Below are positions 15,937 to 26,178 of a DNA stretch of 64,000 nucleotides, piece by piece. Source of the stretch: Winogradskyella tangerina. Its GTDB lineage: Bacteria; Bacteroidota; Bacteroidia; Flavobacteriales; Flavobacteriaceae. Numbering within the stretch: position 1 is the first letter of the stretch; the number at the start of each line of letters is the position of its first letter. The stretch spans positions 124,001 to 188,000 of the forward strand of contig NZ_QERF01000009.1 in assembly GCF_003260205.1 (NCBI RefSeq). The letters are read 5' to 3'. Made by a program: the position numbers and the translations under genes. A model generated the notes under the pieces. That model was given only the letters and a program-made list of their open reading frames with translations, searched no databases and was not told the DNA's origin.

Positions 15937-18339
15937 TTAGTTTTCCATATCCTCTTCAGATTCATCTTCCGAAGGAATAATATCGATGGCTGGTTTACGT
16001 AATACTTCCTTATTGGCAATGTTACGTTCTAATGATAATAGAAGCGAAGGAAGTAATAATAAGTTTGAAAGCATCGCAAATAATAAAGTTATTGATACTA
16101 ATGCTCCAAGGGCTACTGTGCCACCGAAACTAGATATGGTAAATACTGAAAATCCGAAGAATAAAACAATAGATGTGTAGAACATGCTAATGCCAGTTTC
16201 GCGTAAAGCCGCATAAACTGATTTTCTGATTTTCCAATGATTGGCTTGTAATTCTTGTCGGTATTTTGCCAAGAAATGAATGGTGTCGTCTACCGAAATA
16301 CCAAATGCTATACTAAAGACTAATATGGTTGACGGTTTAATAGGAACACCCACATAACCCATTAATCCGGCTGTGACTAATAATGGTAATAAGTTCGGAA
16401 TGAGCGAAACAATGATCATTCGTACCGAACGGAATAAATAGGCCATAAAAAGTGAGATCAAGAAAATGGCAAGGGTTAAGGAAATGACCAGATTTCTAAC
16501 CAAATACTTGGTTCCTTTCTGAAATACCAAAGCCTTACCTGTCATTGTAACCTCGTAACGTTCTTCAGGAAATACTTTATCGATTTTAGTTTGAAGCATT
16601 TCTTGAATGCGCTCCATTTTATCGGTACCAATATCTTTCATGAATGTGGTTACACGGGCATATTGGCCTGTGCTATCCACAAAGTTCTTTAAGAGATCAA
16701 CATCAGTTGAAGAATTCTTTGCATAAGACAATATGAAACTGTTCTCCTGACTTGTAGGTAACTGATAATATTTAGGGTTGCCATTGTAATAGGCTTGTTT
16801 ACTATACTTTACCAAACTAACTACTGAGATCGGTTTCGATAGCTCAGGGATCTCTTCTATAAGTTCTTCGAGCTCATTAATACGACGCAAGGTCGCCAAT
16901 TTCATTACGCCTTTCTTACGCTTTGTATCTACCATTATTTCTAAAGGCATAATACCGTTAAATTCATCCTCAAAAAACCTAATGTCCTTAAAAAACTGTT
17001 TGTCTTGTGGCATATCTTCGATTAGACTACCAGAAATTTCGATCTTATTGATACCAATCATACTTGCCATTATCAAAATAAAAGCAGTGACATAGATGGT
17101 GATCTTTTTATGCTTTACCATGCGCTCCATCCAATCGACAAAGCCACCGATCCAGCGTTTATTAAGATGTTCTAAATGACGATCCTTCGGAAAGGGTAAA
17201 AACGTATAAATGATTGGAATAATTAGAAGACATAAAATAAATATGGCTAATATGCTCAAGGACGCAACAATACCAAACTCTTTGAGCAATTTACTTTCTG
17301 TAAGAATGAAAGTAGCAAAACCCGATGCCGTTGTTACATTGGTCATTAAAGTGGCATTACCAATCTTGGTAATTACACGTTGAAGTGATTTTACTTTATT
17401 ACCGTGCGACCGTACTTCGTGCTGGTATTTATTGATAAGGAAAATACAGTTCGGTATCCCAATGACAATGATCAACGGAGGAATTAATGCGGTTAGTACG
17501 GTTATTTCGTACCCTAAAAGGCCAAGTATACCGAAGGTCCACATTACACCAATACACACAACGATAAGTGAGATAAAGGTAGCTCTGAATGACCTAAAGA
17601 ATAAAAAGAAAATTAGAGATGTAATAAAGAGTGCCGCGCCAATAAATATCGGGATTTCATCTACAATATTCTGAGAGTTGAGCGTCCTGATGTAAGGCAT
17701 ACCCGAAACCTTTACATCGAGGTTTGTGTCGGCTCTAAAGTCTTCAACTTTATTTTCGAGAATATCAATAATAAAATCTTTTCGAGCAGCAGTATTTACA
17801 ATTTCTTTCTTTAAATAGATTGCCGTACGAATAGTTTTAGTTTCGGCATTAAATAAGAAGTTATCGTAAAAAGGATATTTCTTAAATAATTCTTCTTGAA
17901 GGGTTTGAATTTCTTCAACACTAGATATAGAGTCTTTGATAAACGGTTCTAAATCGAACTGTTCTTTTTTGGTATTCTTTACAAGCTTCTGAAGATCTTT
18001 TATGGAAAGAACAGTCTCTACTTCGTTATACGGTTTGAAGGATTCTGCAAGTTGATTCCAACGGTTAAGCTGTTCAACCGTAAATAAGGTGGAGTCTTTT
18101 ACACCTAAAACAATGAGATTACCTTCTTCTCCGAAGACCTCAAGAAAATCGTTATATACAAGATTCACTTCATGGTCATCGGGTAACATGTTAGCCTCGG
18201 TATAGGTAAAACGCATGTGTTTCCACTGCATACTAAAAAATACAGTTGCCGCAATAACAGCAATAAGAATGAAGATTTTGTTGCGAAGAATTAATCTTGC
18301 AACAGCCTCCCAAAATCCTGTAGTTAATAGTTTAAACAT
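15937..18339 (-). CDS. MMPL/RND-superfamily membrane transporter
   Basis: An 800-residue RND-type permease with the duplicated 1+5 TM layout: a TM near residue 20, a large extracytoplasmic loop, a five-helix cluster at about 225-385, a short cytoplasmic segment, a TM near 415, a second loop and a last cluster at about 625-780. SVDDTIHFLAKYR in the second half and GIPNCIFLINKYQHE in the first are the sterol-sensing/MMPL type TM4 signatures. These proteins export lipids, hopanoids or other hydrophobic compounds; substrate unknown here. No membrane-fusion or outer-membrane partner is adjacent, which fits the lipid-exporter subgroup rather than drug efflux. 38 bp upstream of asnS. Confidence 0.9.
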   Translation of the reverse strand: MFKLLTTGFWEAVARLILRNKIFILIAVIAATVFFSMQWKHMRFTYTEANMLPDDHEVNLVYNDFLEVFGEEGNLIVLGVKDSTLFTVEQLNRWNQLAESFKPYNEVETVLSIKDLQKLVKNTKKEQFDLEPFIKDSISSVEEIQTLQEELFKKYPFYDNFLFNAETKTIRTAIYLKKEIVNTAARKDFIIDILENKVEDFRADTNLDVKVSGMPYIRTLNSQNIVDEIPIFIGAALFITSLIFFLFFRSFRATFISLIVVCIGVMWTFGILGLLGYEITVLTALIPPLIIVIGIPNCIFLINKYQHEVRSHGNKVKSLQRVITKIGNATLMTNVTTASGFATFILTESKLLKEFGIVASLSILAIFILCLLIIPIIYTFLPFPKDRHLEHLNKRWIGGFVDWMERMVKHKKITIYVTAFILIMASMIGINKIEISGSLIEDMPQDKQFFKDIRFFEDEFNGIMPLEIMVDTKRKKGVMKLATLRRINELEELIEEIPELSKPISVVSLVKYSKQAYYNGNPKYYQLPTSQENSFILSYAKNSSTDVDLLKNFVDSTGQYARVTTFMKDIGTDKMERIQEMLQTKIDKVFPEERYEVTMTGKALVFQKGTKYLVRNLVISLTLAIFLISLFMAYLFRSVRMIIVSLIPNLLPLLVTAGLMGYVGVPIKPSTILVFSIAFGISVDDTIHFLAKYRQELQANHWKIRKSVYAALRETGISMFYTSIVLFFGFSVFTISSFGGTVALGALVSITLLFAMLSNLLLLPSLLLSLERNIANKEVLRKPAIDIIPSEDESEEDMEN

Positions 18340-18359
18340 ACCTTATCTCAAATGAGCCG

Positions 18360-18367
18360 CAAAGGTA
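18360..18367 (-). promoter_or_regulatory. Candidate -7 element for the MMPL transporter operon
   Basis: Minus-strand TACCTTTG matches TAnnTTTG and lies 20 bp before the ATG. No clear TTTG at -33. Confidence 0.45.
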
Positions 18368-18509
18368 GAAAAAACCTAAGGATTCTTAATGAGAATTGAG
18401 TTTAATTAACGCCACTTTATGGTATTCCTTTTAGATGATTTGTTTTAACAAATAATTGTGGAACAATTTTTGTGTTTTTCATTATTTTAAAGCTTAAAAC
18501 CATCATATT

Positions 18510-21095
18510 ATGAAAAAAACTTCTATTCTTTTCTTAATACTAACTATCACCATCAATTCTTTAAAAGCTCAAGTAAACAGTTCGTATGCACGGAACTCGT
18601 TTGCTGAGAAGATCTATCTACAAACAGATAATCAAATCTACACCGCCAATTCTACCATTTGGTTTAAAGCTGCAGTTGTAAATGCAGCAACACTCAGTGG
18701 AGAACTATCTAGTGGCGTACTTTACGTGGATTTAATTAATTCAAAAAATGAAATTGTAGATCACAAGATTCTAAAGTTAAATGAGGGTCTTGGTAATGGC
18801 TATTTTGATATTGGCTCTAGTATTGAAGATGGTCACTATCGCATTAGGGCGTACACCGAGTGGAATAAAAACTTTTCTGAAGATTTTATGTTCACCAAAT
18901 CATTGCAGATCATTCGAAGTCAACTTAAGGACGATTATAAGGAGGCCAAAAAATCGAAAAACCGAAAAATAGTCTATACTGAAAAGGAATCTGATGCTCG
19001 TAAAATTGATGTGCAGTTTTTCCCTGAAGGCGGAAAACTCATTCATAATATTGCTAGTAAAGTAGGATTTAAAGCTATTGATATCAACGGATTAGGAATA
19101 GCAATATCTGGAGAGATCCTTGACGGTAATAATAAGGTGATTGCCAATTTTGAAAGCAATAGTTTAGGTATGGGGCATTTTGTTTTCGAAGATCCGGATC
19201 ATACCAAGGTATATAGATCGAGAATTACATCTATTGATGGAAAGGCAGCCGATAAAACAGTTGCACTTCCAACCATATATAAGGAAGGGGTTTCACTTCA
19301 AGTTAATGAGACTGAAAATGCAATTGAAATTGAAGTTAATTCCAAGTCTTTTCCAGATAAAGCTGTTAGATTGAAGGGCTATTCGAGAGGTATAACTTAT
19401 ATCGATAACCCATTAGATATTACAAACGCCGTCGGAAATTTTTCCATTCCAAAAACTCAGCTGCCTGAAGGCATTATGATTTTTAGTGTGTCTGATGCGC
19501 AAAACAGAATTGTTGCAGAACGCATGTATTTCAATAATAATGGAATGTCTAGCCTTAAAATTGATGCCAGTTTGAACAAACAAAAATTTAGTACACGTGA
19601 TGAAGTAGTACTATCGATGAAAGCCGACACTGAATTGCAAACAGAGGCCACAAATCAATTTGATACCTCTGTATTAGTTATAGACAAATCGCGCATAGAC
19701 ATCGACGGTTCTCGTGGAGGAAATCTGTTGACTTACTTACTACTTACGTCTGATCTAAAAGGTCATATAGAATCTCCTCATTTGTATTTTGAAGCAAATA
19801 GTAATTATAATATAGACGACCTTATGCTGACGCAAGGATGGCGTAACTATAAATATGATACTACGGTTAATAATGTTTTCAAATACCGTAGAGAAATGGG
19901 AATACCGATTAAAGGTGTAATCAATAGCAAAAATTCAAATGAGATTGTATCAGGTAAGGACTTTACAATCATGGATTTTGGAAGAGATTTTTCTTTAATG
20001 AATACCAAATTAGATGTTCCAGGAAGCTTTTACTTTGAAATAGGGGATCTCTTTGGTGATTACAATAAGTTGGTAATACAGCCTTCAAGTATAAACGAAA
20101 ATGAAAAAGACAATATCCATCTTACTTTATCTGAAAAATTCGAAGTACCGGTTAAACCTTTAGAGGCCAATACGTTCTACGTCGAAGAAAGTGTTACTAA
20201 AGCTGTCGTTGAGCAGAAAAAAGAAATTATGCAGATCGAAAAGGATTATTTTAAAAATCTATATGGATATAATCAACTCGATGAGGTTACAGTTTACGGT
20301 TATACGATGACGCCAAAACGTCGCGAAATGGCTGAAAAATATGGTCTTCCTAACACTGTTATAGATGGCAAGGATATCCAACGAAAGATCAGAAAATCTT
20401 CAAATGGTCTGGTGGATGTGTTGATGTCATTTAGAGATAAAGTATATGTTGAAACACGTGCTAAACGCTCAAATTTTTATCAACCTCGACGCATTAATGT
20501 TGGACTCGTTCAACCAGGACCATCGACATTTCAAACCTATTTAAGAATGGGAACAAATCATGGTGGTAGAGGACATGTAAACATGGTTGTTGTTGACGGC
20601 ATTCCTGTTAATGCCTTGAATCATTACTTAACTGAAGATATCGAACCAACGGAGGTTACCAGTTTTGAGATTATTGATGATCCGAAAAGGTTAAAGCAAT
20701 TATACGCTGAAGTTTTTAATACTTACCCACCACCAGGGTTATTACTTGGAAGTATTTTATCGATTTATACGCGAAATGGTACGGGGATCTTTGGTGCATT
20801 AAATCAAGGGAAAGATCTAAAAACATTCAATGTTGAGGGTTTTTCGCCGAGTAAAGAATTTTATGTTCCAAGGTATGATACAGAAGCCAATTATTACGGT
20901 AATCAGCCAGATTATCGTCCTACCATTTATTGGGCTCCTCACGTAAAATCTAAGGATAATGAAGAAGCTACGGTTAAGTTTTACCATTCCGACAATGAAG
21001 GTGATTTTATTGTGTTTTTGGAGACCATTTCGAAGGATGGTAAAATTGGATACAAAGAGATCGAATACAGCGTGTCAAAAACTGATAATGACTAA
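18510..21095 (+). CDS. MG2-domain protein with C-terminal TonB-receptor plug domain
   Basis: An 861-residue secreted protein with signal peptide MKKTSILFLILTITINSLKAQ. The N-terminal region (KIYLQTDNQIYTANSTIWFKA) is a macroglobulin MG2-type beta-sandwich, followed by further sandwich repeats. Near residues 590-760 there is a TonB-dependent-receptor plug-like section (LDEVTVYGY, a GLVDVLMSFRDKV segment, VVVDGIPVNAL, IEIIDDP-like strand) but no 22-strand barrel follows. Flavobacteria carry many such proteins and the function is not established; a role in outer-membrane peptide or polymer handling is guesswork. Convergent with the next gene, 4 bp apart. Confidence 0.8.
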   Translation: MKKTSILFLILTITINSLKAQVNSSYARNSFAEKIYLQTDNQIYTANSTIWFKAAVVNAATLSGELSSGVLYVDLINSKNEIVDHKILKLNEGLGNGYFDIGSSIEDGHYRIRAYTEWNKNFSEDFMFTKSLQIIRSQLKDDYKEAKKSKNRKIVYTEKESDARKIDVQFFPEGGKLIHNIASKVGFKAIDINGLGIAISGEILDGNNKVIANFESNSLGMGHFVFEDPDHTKVYRSRITSIDGKAADKTVALPTIYKEGVSLQVNETENAIEIEVNSKSFPDKAVRLKGYSRGITYIDNPLDITNAVGNFSIPKTQLPEGIMIFSVSDAQNRIVAERMYFNNNGMSSLKIDASLNKQKFSTRDEVVLSMKADTELQTEATNQFDTSVLVIDKSRIDIDGSRGGNLLTYLLLTSDLKGHIESPHLYFEANSNYNIDDLMLTQGWRNYKYDTTVNNVFKYRREMGIPIKGVINSKNSNEIVSGKDFTIMDFGRDFSLMNTKLDVPGSFYFEIGDLFGDYNKLVIQPSSINENEKDNIHLTLSEKFEVPVKPLEANTFYVEESVTKAVVEQKKEIMQIEKDYFKNLYGYNQLDEVTVYGYTMTPKRREMAEKYGLPNTVIDGKDIQRKIRKSSNGLVDVLMSFRDKVYVETRAKRSNFYQPRRINVGLVQPGPSTFQTYLRMGTNHGGRGHVNMVVVDGIPVNALNHYLTEDIEPTEVTSFEIIDDPKRLKQLYAEVFNTYPPPGLLLGSILSIYTRNGTGIFGALNQGKDLKTFNVEGFSPSKEFYVPRYDTEANYYGNQPDYRPTIYWAPHVKSKDNEEATVKFYHSDNEGDFIVFLETISKDGKIGYKEIEYSVSKTDND

Positions 21096-21099
21096 AAGC

Positions 21100-22377
21100 T
21101 TATAGCGAAATATTAAAAGTGAATTTGAACGCAATATTATCTTCGAAATTTTGAAGGTGATAAGCGCCATAGCGATAGGCAAAACTGAGTCCGAATCCCA
21201 AGATCAATTTGTTGATCTCAAAGCCAGATTCTGAGTAAAGGTGATTGAGGGTGTTAAATGCAATCCCTTCATGCCTGCTAATACTATTCATATCGCCAAG
21301 CGCATAACGCGAAATGAAGACCAATTGAGGTTTAAACCGGTCTGAGATATTAAACGGACTAAAAAAATGTTTAAACTGAAAGGTCATAAACTTGTCGCTA
21401 AAGAATTCATTAAAGAACATGGTTTCAAAACTATTGAGACCGGCAACTGAAAACCGTTGAAGTATTGTTTCTTTATTGATATTATTAGGATAAGCATGAT
21501 ACAAATGAGTCAGTGGCGTTTCGCCACCTGCAATGCCAGCCACCAATGTTAAATTGGTGGTTGACTCATTTTTATGATCAAATTGTTGTACGGTTCTAAA
21601 GTCTAATTTTGAAAAATTAAAATCACTTCCAAAGATCGATTCGAAACCTTGCGTAAATTGAAGGGTGAATTTCGGATACGCATCCTTAGTTTCAACAACG
21701 CGGTCATTTATAATCTCAAATTGACTAAAAGGACTCCATTGCAAACTAATTTTTGCCGTACTAAGATTGAACGTATTATAGACTTCATCATCTAGTACAA
21801 AATTATAATTGTAAGTCGGATTTACTCTGCTATTTGATAGCTGCGTTTCCGTTAACAAGTGATTTGATAATTTATGCTGAATGCCTATGGATTTGGTAAT
21901 ATGCCTATGAAAGAGATCGATGTTTAAAAGTCGTGGTTCAAAAAAAGTGAAAAACCTTTTATCTGTTAAAAAGGTAGAGCTTCCGGTTTCCTGAAGATCA
22001 TCGGTGTAAGACAAGTTAATCCAAGTATTTGTAGCTTCGGCTACTCTAAAGCCACCTCCAACACTAAACTTATAACGCTCGTCTAGAAATCCATAAACCA
22101 CATAACCATTGGCTCTGTACTTTTCTGAAAAACGGTCGTTTGTAGTTCCTCCTAGTCCTGTTCTAACACCTTCAAACTGATTGTATTTTATAAGGTAACG
22201 TAGATCGAGATTAAAATAGCCTAAGGGCAAATAACCATTGCCAATATTTTTTAAAAACTCAGCTTTTTTAATAGAGTCTCTTGCAATGCGAGACGAGTCC
22301 TTTTCTTTAGCAACGGGGTTTTGAGCATAGCTAAATGAAGTTAGAAAAAGAAAAACAACAAATAGATGCTTTAGCAT
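21100..22377 (-). CDS. DUF5686-like outer-membrane beta-barrel protein
   Basis: A 425-residue secreted protein: signal peptide MLKHLFVVFLFLTSFSYAQ, a short charged linker (KEKDSSRIARDSIKKAEFL), then a barrel-like region rich in alternating aromatic strands ending FKFTFNISL. Strand motifs such as YRANGYVVYGFLDERYKFSVGG and FRTVQQFDHKN resemble the barrel part of DUF5686 proteins, but the usual N-terminal carboxypeptidase-like domain is missing, so this is a short version. Function unknown. It faces the MG2/plug gene tail to tail. Confidence 0.72.
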   Translation of the reverse strand: MLKHLFVVFLFLTSFSYAQNPVAKEKDSSRIARDSIKKAEFLKNIGNGYLPLGYFNLDLRYLIKYNQFEGVRTGLGGTTNDRFSEKYRANGYVVYGFLDERYKFSVGGGFRVAEATNTWINLSYTDDLQETGSSTFLTDKRFFTFFEPRLLNIDLFHRHITKSIGIQHKLSNHLLTETQLSNSRVNPTYNYNFVLDDEVYNTFNLSTAKISLQWSPFSQFEIINDRVVETKDAYPKFTLQFTQGFESIFGSDFNFSKLDFRTVQQFDHKNESTTNLTLVAGIAGGETPLTHLYHAYPNNINKETILQRFSVAGLNSFETMFFNEFFSDKFMTFQFKHFFSPFNISDRFKPQLVFISRYALGDMNSISRHEGIAFNTLNHLYSESGFEINKLILGFGLSFAYRYGAYHLQNFEDNIAFKFTFNISL

Positions 22378-22472
22378 GTATATGGATTAATAGTTTAATT
22401 AGAAAATGGCCTTATGCTGTTTGAGGTATGAAATTTTTCTAAGCGGGTACAGAATAAAGCAGCTTTACTTTT

Positions 22473-23027
22473 CTAAACCGTCATAATCTCACTTTCCTTA
22501 ACATCAAGAATTTGATCTATTTTCTTAACGAAGGAATCCGTAAGTTCTTGTATGTCGATTTCCGAATTCTTCTGAAAATCTTCAGAAACATCAGCCTTTT
22601 TAATATCATTCATGGCATCTTTACGCGCATTTCTAACACCAACTTTTGCGTCTTCAGCTTCTGATTTTGCTTGTTTTGCCAATTCCTTTCTGCGTTCTTC
22701 AGTTAATGGTGGAACATTGATGATAATCATTTCGCCATTATTCATAGGATTGAAACCTAAATTAGCCAACATAATTCCACGCTCAATTTCCTGAAGCATA
22801 CTTTTTTCCCACGGTTGTACTGAAATAGTTCTTCCATCAGGTGTATTAACATTTGCTACTTGGTTCAACGGCGTCTGAGAGCCATAGTAGTCTACCATAA
22901 CACTGCCAAGCATAGCAGGACTAGCCTTACCAGCTCTAATATTTACTAACTGCTTTTCTAAATGCTTAAGCGCATTTTCCATAGCTTCTTTAGCTGTGTC
23001 TATTATAAATTGAATTTCTTCGTTCAT
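22473..23027 (-). CDS. frr: Ribosome recycling factor
   Basis: A 184-residue RRF, which splits post-termination ribosomes with EF-G. The whole chain matches the family: MENALKHLEKQLVNIRAGKASP at the start, then LNQVANVNTPDGRTISVQPW, IIINVPPLTEERRKELAKQAK and the C-terminal helix. Length is standard (about 185). It follows pyrH by 44 bp, the usual pyrH-frr pair. Confidence 0.98.
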   Translation of the reverse strand: MNEEIQFIIDTAKEAMENALKHLEKQLVNIRAGKASPAMLGSVMVDYYGSQTPLNQVANVNTPDGRTISVQPWEKSMLQEIERGIMLANLGFNPMNNGEMIIINVPPLTEERRKELAKQAKSEAEDAKVGVRNARKDAMNDIKKADVSEDFQKNSEIDIQELTDSFVKKIDQILDVKESEIMTV

Positions 23028-23071
23028 AATATTTATCTTTTTAATGGAGAGTTATCAAAAGTTACGCCAAA

Positions 23072-23779
23072 TTAAAGGTTCACTTCCGTTCCTATACTTT
23101 CTCCAGAAACCACTTTAAGTAGGTTTCCTTTTTTGTTCATATCAAAAACTATAATCGGTAGTTTGTTTTCCTGACTTAAAGTAAATGCTGTTGTATCCAT
23201 TACTTTTAGGCCTTTGCTTAAAACGTCATCAAAAGTAATATAGTCAAATTTTACGGCATTGCTGTCTTTTTCAGGATCGGCAGTGTAAATGCCATCTACA
23301 CGTGTGCCTTTCAAGATCACATCAGCACCGATTTCAATAGCGCGTAAAACTGCTGCAGAATCCGTTGTGAAATACGGGTTTCCGGTACCACCACCAAAAA
23401 TTACTACACGACCCTTACTTAAATGACTAAGTGCTTTTCTTCTAATAAATGGCTCTGCAACTTCATTGATCTTTATAGCCGTTTGAAGACGTGTTTTAAC
23501 ATTGGCATCTTCTAATGCATTCTGAAGTGCTAAACCGTTAATCACTGTTGCTAACATGCCCATATGATCACCTTGTACGCGATCCATACCGTTCATAGCA
23601 CCTGCAACACCTCTAAAAATATTTCCTCCTCCAATAACTATCGCCACTTCAACACCAAGTTCAGTGATCTCTTTTATATCTTGAGCATACTCGGCTAATC
23701 GTTGTGGATCTATCCCATATTGGCGATCTCCCATTAAGGCTTCACCAGATAATTTGAGTAGTATTCTTTTGTATTTCAT
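23072..23779 (-). CDS. pyrH: Uridylate (UMP) kinase
   Basis: A 235-residue amino-acid-kinase-fold enzyme that phosphorylates UMP to [13 protein letters not shown] at the N-terminus is the phosphate-binding loop; [11 protein letters not shown] and [16 protein letters not shown] are family signatures for nucleotide binding. Length is typical. It starts a two-gene pyrH-frr unit with its own promoter behind the tsf terminator. Confidence 0.98.
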   Translation of the reverse strand: MKYKRILLKLSGEALMGDRQYGIDPQRLAEYAQDIKEITELGVEVAIVIGGGNIFRGVAGAMNGMDRVQGDHMGMLATVINGLALQNALEDANVKTRLQTAIKINEVAEPFIRRKALSHLSKGRVVIFGGGTGNPYFTTDSAAVLRAIEIGADVILKGTRVDGIYTADPEKDSNAVKFDYITFDDVLSKGLKVMDTTAFTLSQENKLPIIVFDMNKKGNLLKVVSGESIGTEVNL

Positions 23780-23799
23780 TAGATTATTTCAAAGTTGAA

Positions 23800-23830
23800 C
23801 AAAGCTAAACAATTATTAGCATCTGTAAAA
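23800..23830 (-). promoter_or_regulatory. pyrH-frr promoter
   Basis: Minus-strand TAGCTTTG at 23807-23800 matches TAnnTTTG exactly, with TTTT (one mismatch to TTTG) 19 nt upstream. It sits 21 bp before the ATG and just downstream of the tsf terminator. Confidence 0.6.
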
Positions 23831-23842
23831 GTGAAAAAAAAC

Positions 23843-23878
23843 CAAAAAAAAGAGCCTTTAACATGTAAAGGCTCTTTT
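23843..23878 (-). terminator. Rho-independent terminator after tsf
   Basis: Stem AAAGAGCCTTTA / TAAAGGCTCTTT with a 5-nt loop and a long T run on the minus strand. Confidence 0.9.
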
Positions 23879-23902
23879 AAATATTTATTAAAATAAGCGG
23901 GC

Positions 23903-24733
23903 TTATCCTAAAGCAACACGCTTAAATACAGTGATTTCAACATCACCGATTGTTTTCACATAGTCAGCAACACTTACTTTGCTGTCTTTAATGAATGCTT
24001 GATTTACTAAAGTATTGTCTTTAAAGAAACGCTTTAATTTACCTTTAGCAATGTTATCTAACATAGCTTCTGGCTTACCTTCCTGACGTAATTGATCTTT
24101 AGCGATCTCAATTTCTTTTTCGATCGTTGCAGCATCAACACCTTCTTCGTTAAGTGCAATTGGATTCATTGCAGCAGCTTGCATTGCAACATCTTTAGCA
24201 ACAACATCAGCACCTTCAACATTAGCAGATAAACCTACTAAAGTTGCAATTTTATTTCCAGCGTGGATGTACGATCCAACGAAAGGCGCTTCGATTTTTT
24301 CGAATGCATTGATATCTAATTTTTCACCAATAACACCTGTTTGCTCAATTAATTTTTCAGCAACAGTGATACCGTTGAAATCAGCAGCTAAAAATTCTTC
24401 TTTTGAATTATAGTTTAATGCTAAATCAGCAAGATCGTGAGCTAAAGCTACGAAGTTTTCGTTTTTGCCAACGAAATCAGTTTCACAACCTAAAACGATA
24501 GATACACCTGCAGTTTTAGAATCGTTTACTTTTGCAATTGCAGCACCTTCAGTAGACTCTCTGTCTGCTCTTTTTGCAGCAACTTTTTGTCCTTTTTTAC
24601 GTAAAATTTCAATGGCTTTGTCGAAATCACCATTAGCTTCAACTAAGGCTTTTTTACAATCCATCATTCCTGCACCTGTAGCTTTTCTAAGCTTGTTTAC
24701 GTCTGCAGCTGTAATTTTTACAGTATTTTCCAT
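23903..24733 (-). CDS. tsf: Elongation factor Ts
   Basis: A 276-residue guanine-nucleotide exchange factor for EF-Tu. The N-terminal UBA-like domain (DVNKLRKATGAGMMDCKKAL) and the core signature CETDFVGKNENF are intact, as is the second half with IAMQAAAMNP-type sequence. Length is standard for Bacteroidota. 18 bp after rpsB, last gene of the rplM-rpsI-rpsB-tsf cluster. Confidence 0.98.
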   Translation of the reverse strand: MENTVKITAADVNKLRKATGAGMMDCKKALVEANGDFDKAIEILRKKGQKVAAKRADRESTEGAAIAKVNDSKTAGVSIVLGCETDFVGKNENFVALAHDLADLALNYNSKEEFLAADFNGITVAEKLIEQTGVIGEKLDINAFEKIEAPFVGSYIHAGNKIATLVGLSANVEGADVVAKDVAMQAAAMNPIALNEEGVDAATIEKEIEIAKDQLRQEGKPEAMLDNIAKGKLKRFFKDNTLVNQAFIKDSKVSVADYVKTIGDVEITVFKRVALG

Positions 24734-24751
24734 AGTTTCTTGTCCTTGTTT

Positions 24752-25525
24752 TTATTCTTCTTCTTGAACTGCTACTTCAGCTTTTTTAGCTTTCTTAGTT
24801 TCAGTTTTTGCTTTGTTATCCTTTTCAGCACGCTCTGCTTTTCTTTCGTTTAATCCATCTTCGATAGCTGAAGAAACGATCGATAAAACTTTGTTGATAG
24901 ATTTTGAAGCATCATCGTTTGCTGGGATTACATAATCAACCTGACGTGGATCAGAGTTTGTATCTACCATAGCAAAGATTGGGATGTTCAATTTCTGTGC
25001 TTCTTTAATGGCGATGTGCTCGCGCATAATGTCAACCACAAATAAAGCTCCTGGTAAACGTGTCATGTCAGAAATAGAACCTAAGTTCTTTTCTAATTTT
25101 GCACGCTGACGGTCTACCTGTAAACGTTCTTTCTTTGATAACGAATCGAAAGTTCCGTCTTTTTTCATACGATCGATAGAAGCCATTTTCTTAACAGCTT
25201 TTCTGATCGTTACGAAATTGGTTAACATACCACCTGGCCAACGTTCCGTAATGTAAGGTTGGTTTACTGCACCTGCTTTTTCAGCAACGATGTCTTTGGC
25301 TTGCTTTTTTGTAGCAACAAATAAGATCTTCTTTCCTGAAGCTGCAATTTTACTTAAAGCAGCACAAGTTTCTTCAATCTTAGCAGCGGTTTTGTAAAGG
25401 TTAATGATGTGGATTCCGTTACGCTCCATATAGATGTAAGGAGCCATGTTTGGATTCCATTTACGCGTGAGGTGACCGAAGTGTACACCTGCTTCTAGTA
25501 GTTCTTTTACTTCTACTTTTTCCAT
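24752..25525 (-). CDS. rpsB: 30S ribosomal protein S2 (uS2)
   Basis: A 257-residue uS2 with LLEAGVHFGHLTRKWNPNM at the N-terminus and the conserved ITERWPGGMLTNF and PGALFVVDIMREHIA blocks. The tail is a long charged extension (KAERAEKDNKAKTETKKAKK) typical of flavobacterial S2. It binds the small-subunit neck region. Followed closely by tsf, the near-universal rpsB-tsf pair. Confidence 0.98.
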   Translation of the reverse strand: MEKVEVKELLEAGVHFGHLTRKWNPNMAPYIYMERNGIHIINLYKTAAKIEETCAALSKIAASGKKILFVATKKQAKDIVAEKAGAVNQPYITERWPGGMLTNFVTIRKAVKKMASIDRMKKDGTFDSLSKKERLQVDRQRAKLEKNLGSISDMTRLPGALFVVDIMREHIAIKEAQKLNIPIFAMVDTNSDPRQVDYVIPANDDASKSINKVLSIVSSAIEDGLNERKAERAEKDNKAKTETKKAKKAEVAVQEEE

Positions 25526-25791
25526 TTTTTGTAATAGTTTACGTTCTGTTGAATTAGCAATGTGCTTTTTTAGCTTTTAGCTCAAGGCTATTGGCCGTTA
25601 GCTCATTTAGATGCTAAACTAAACCGTGACTGCATTTACAGGTCATCGGCAACAATAACTGGTTAAATTTTGCTGAACTATTCAGCGATTTCAATAAAAT
25701 GCCAACTCGTGGCGGGTTTAATGTCAGTGGAGCGCAATTGAATTTAATAATGCTTCGACTGCGCTCAGCACGACATGTTTGGTGTTGGATA
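25526..25791. other. Spacer between rpsI and rpsB, no gene seen
   Basis: 266 bp without a convincing open frame on either strand. I found no clean TAnnTTTG element or terminator, though an rpsB leader or promoter would be expected here. It contains a GC-richer block CTTCGACTGCGCTCAGCACG (about 25752-25771) that looks unlike its neighbourhood; only one copy is visible in this window. Confidence 0.6.
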
Positions 25792-26178
25792 TTAACGTTT
25801 AGAGAACTGGAATTTCTTACGCGCTTTCTTCTGACCGAATTTCTTACGCTCTACCATTCTTGGATCTCTTGTTAATAGACCTTCTGGCTTTAATATTGCT
25901 CTGTTTTCAGCATCAACCTCACACATTGCACGAGATAATGCTAAACGTATAGCTTCCGCCTGGCCGGTGATACCACCTCCATATACGTTAACAGTAATAT
26001 CAAAGTTGCCATCATTGTTAGTCATGACTAAAGGTTGATTTACTTTGTACTGCAATGGTGCAGTAGTAAAGTAATCTGCCATGTCTTTTTTGTTCACCGT
26101 AATGTTACCTTTTCCTTTGGCAACATATACACGGGCAACAGCCGTCTTTCTACGGCCGATTTTGTGAATTACTTCCAT
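25792..26178 (-). CDS. rpsI: 30S ribosomal protein S9 (uS9)
   Basis: A 128-residue uS9. The N-terminus reads IGRRKTAVARVYVAKGKG, the middle has NVYGGGITGQAEAIRLALSRA, and the tail KKARKKFQFSKR ends in the invariant basic Lys-Arg that reaches the P-site tRNA. The start codon shares one base with the rplM stop (TAATG), so the two are translated as a pair. Confidence 0.98.
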   Translation of the reverse strand: MEVIHKIGRRKTAVARVYVAKGKGNITVNKKDMADYFTTAPLQYKVNQPLVMTNNDGNFDITVNVYGGGITGQAEAIRLALSRAMCEVDAENRAILKPEGLLTRDPRMVERKKFGQKKARKKFQFSKR

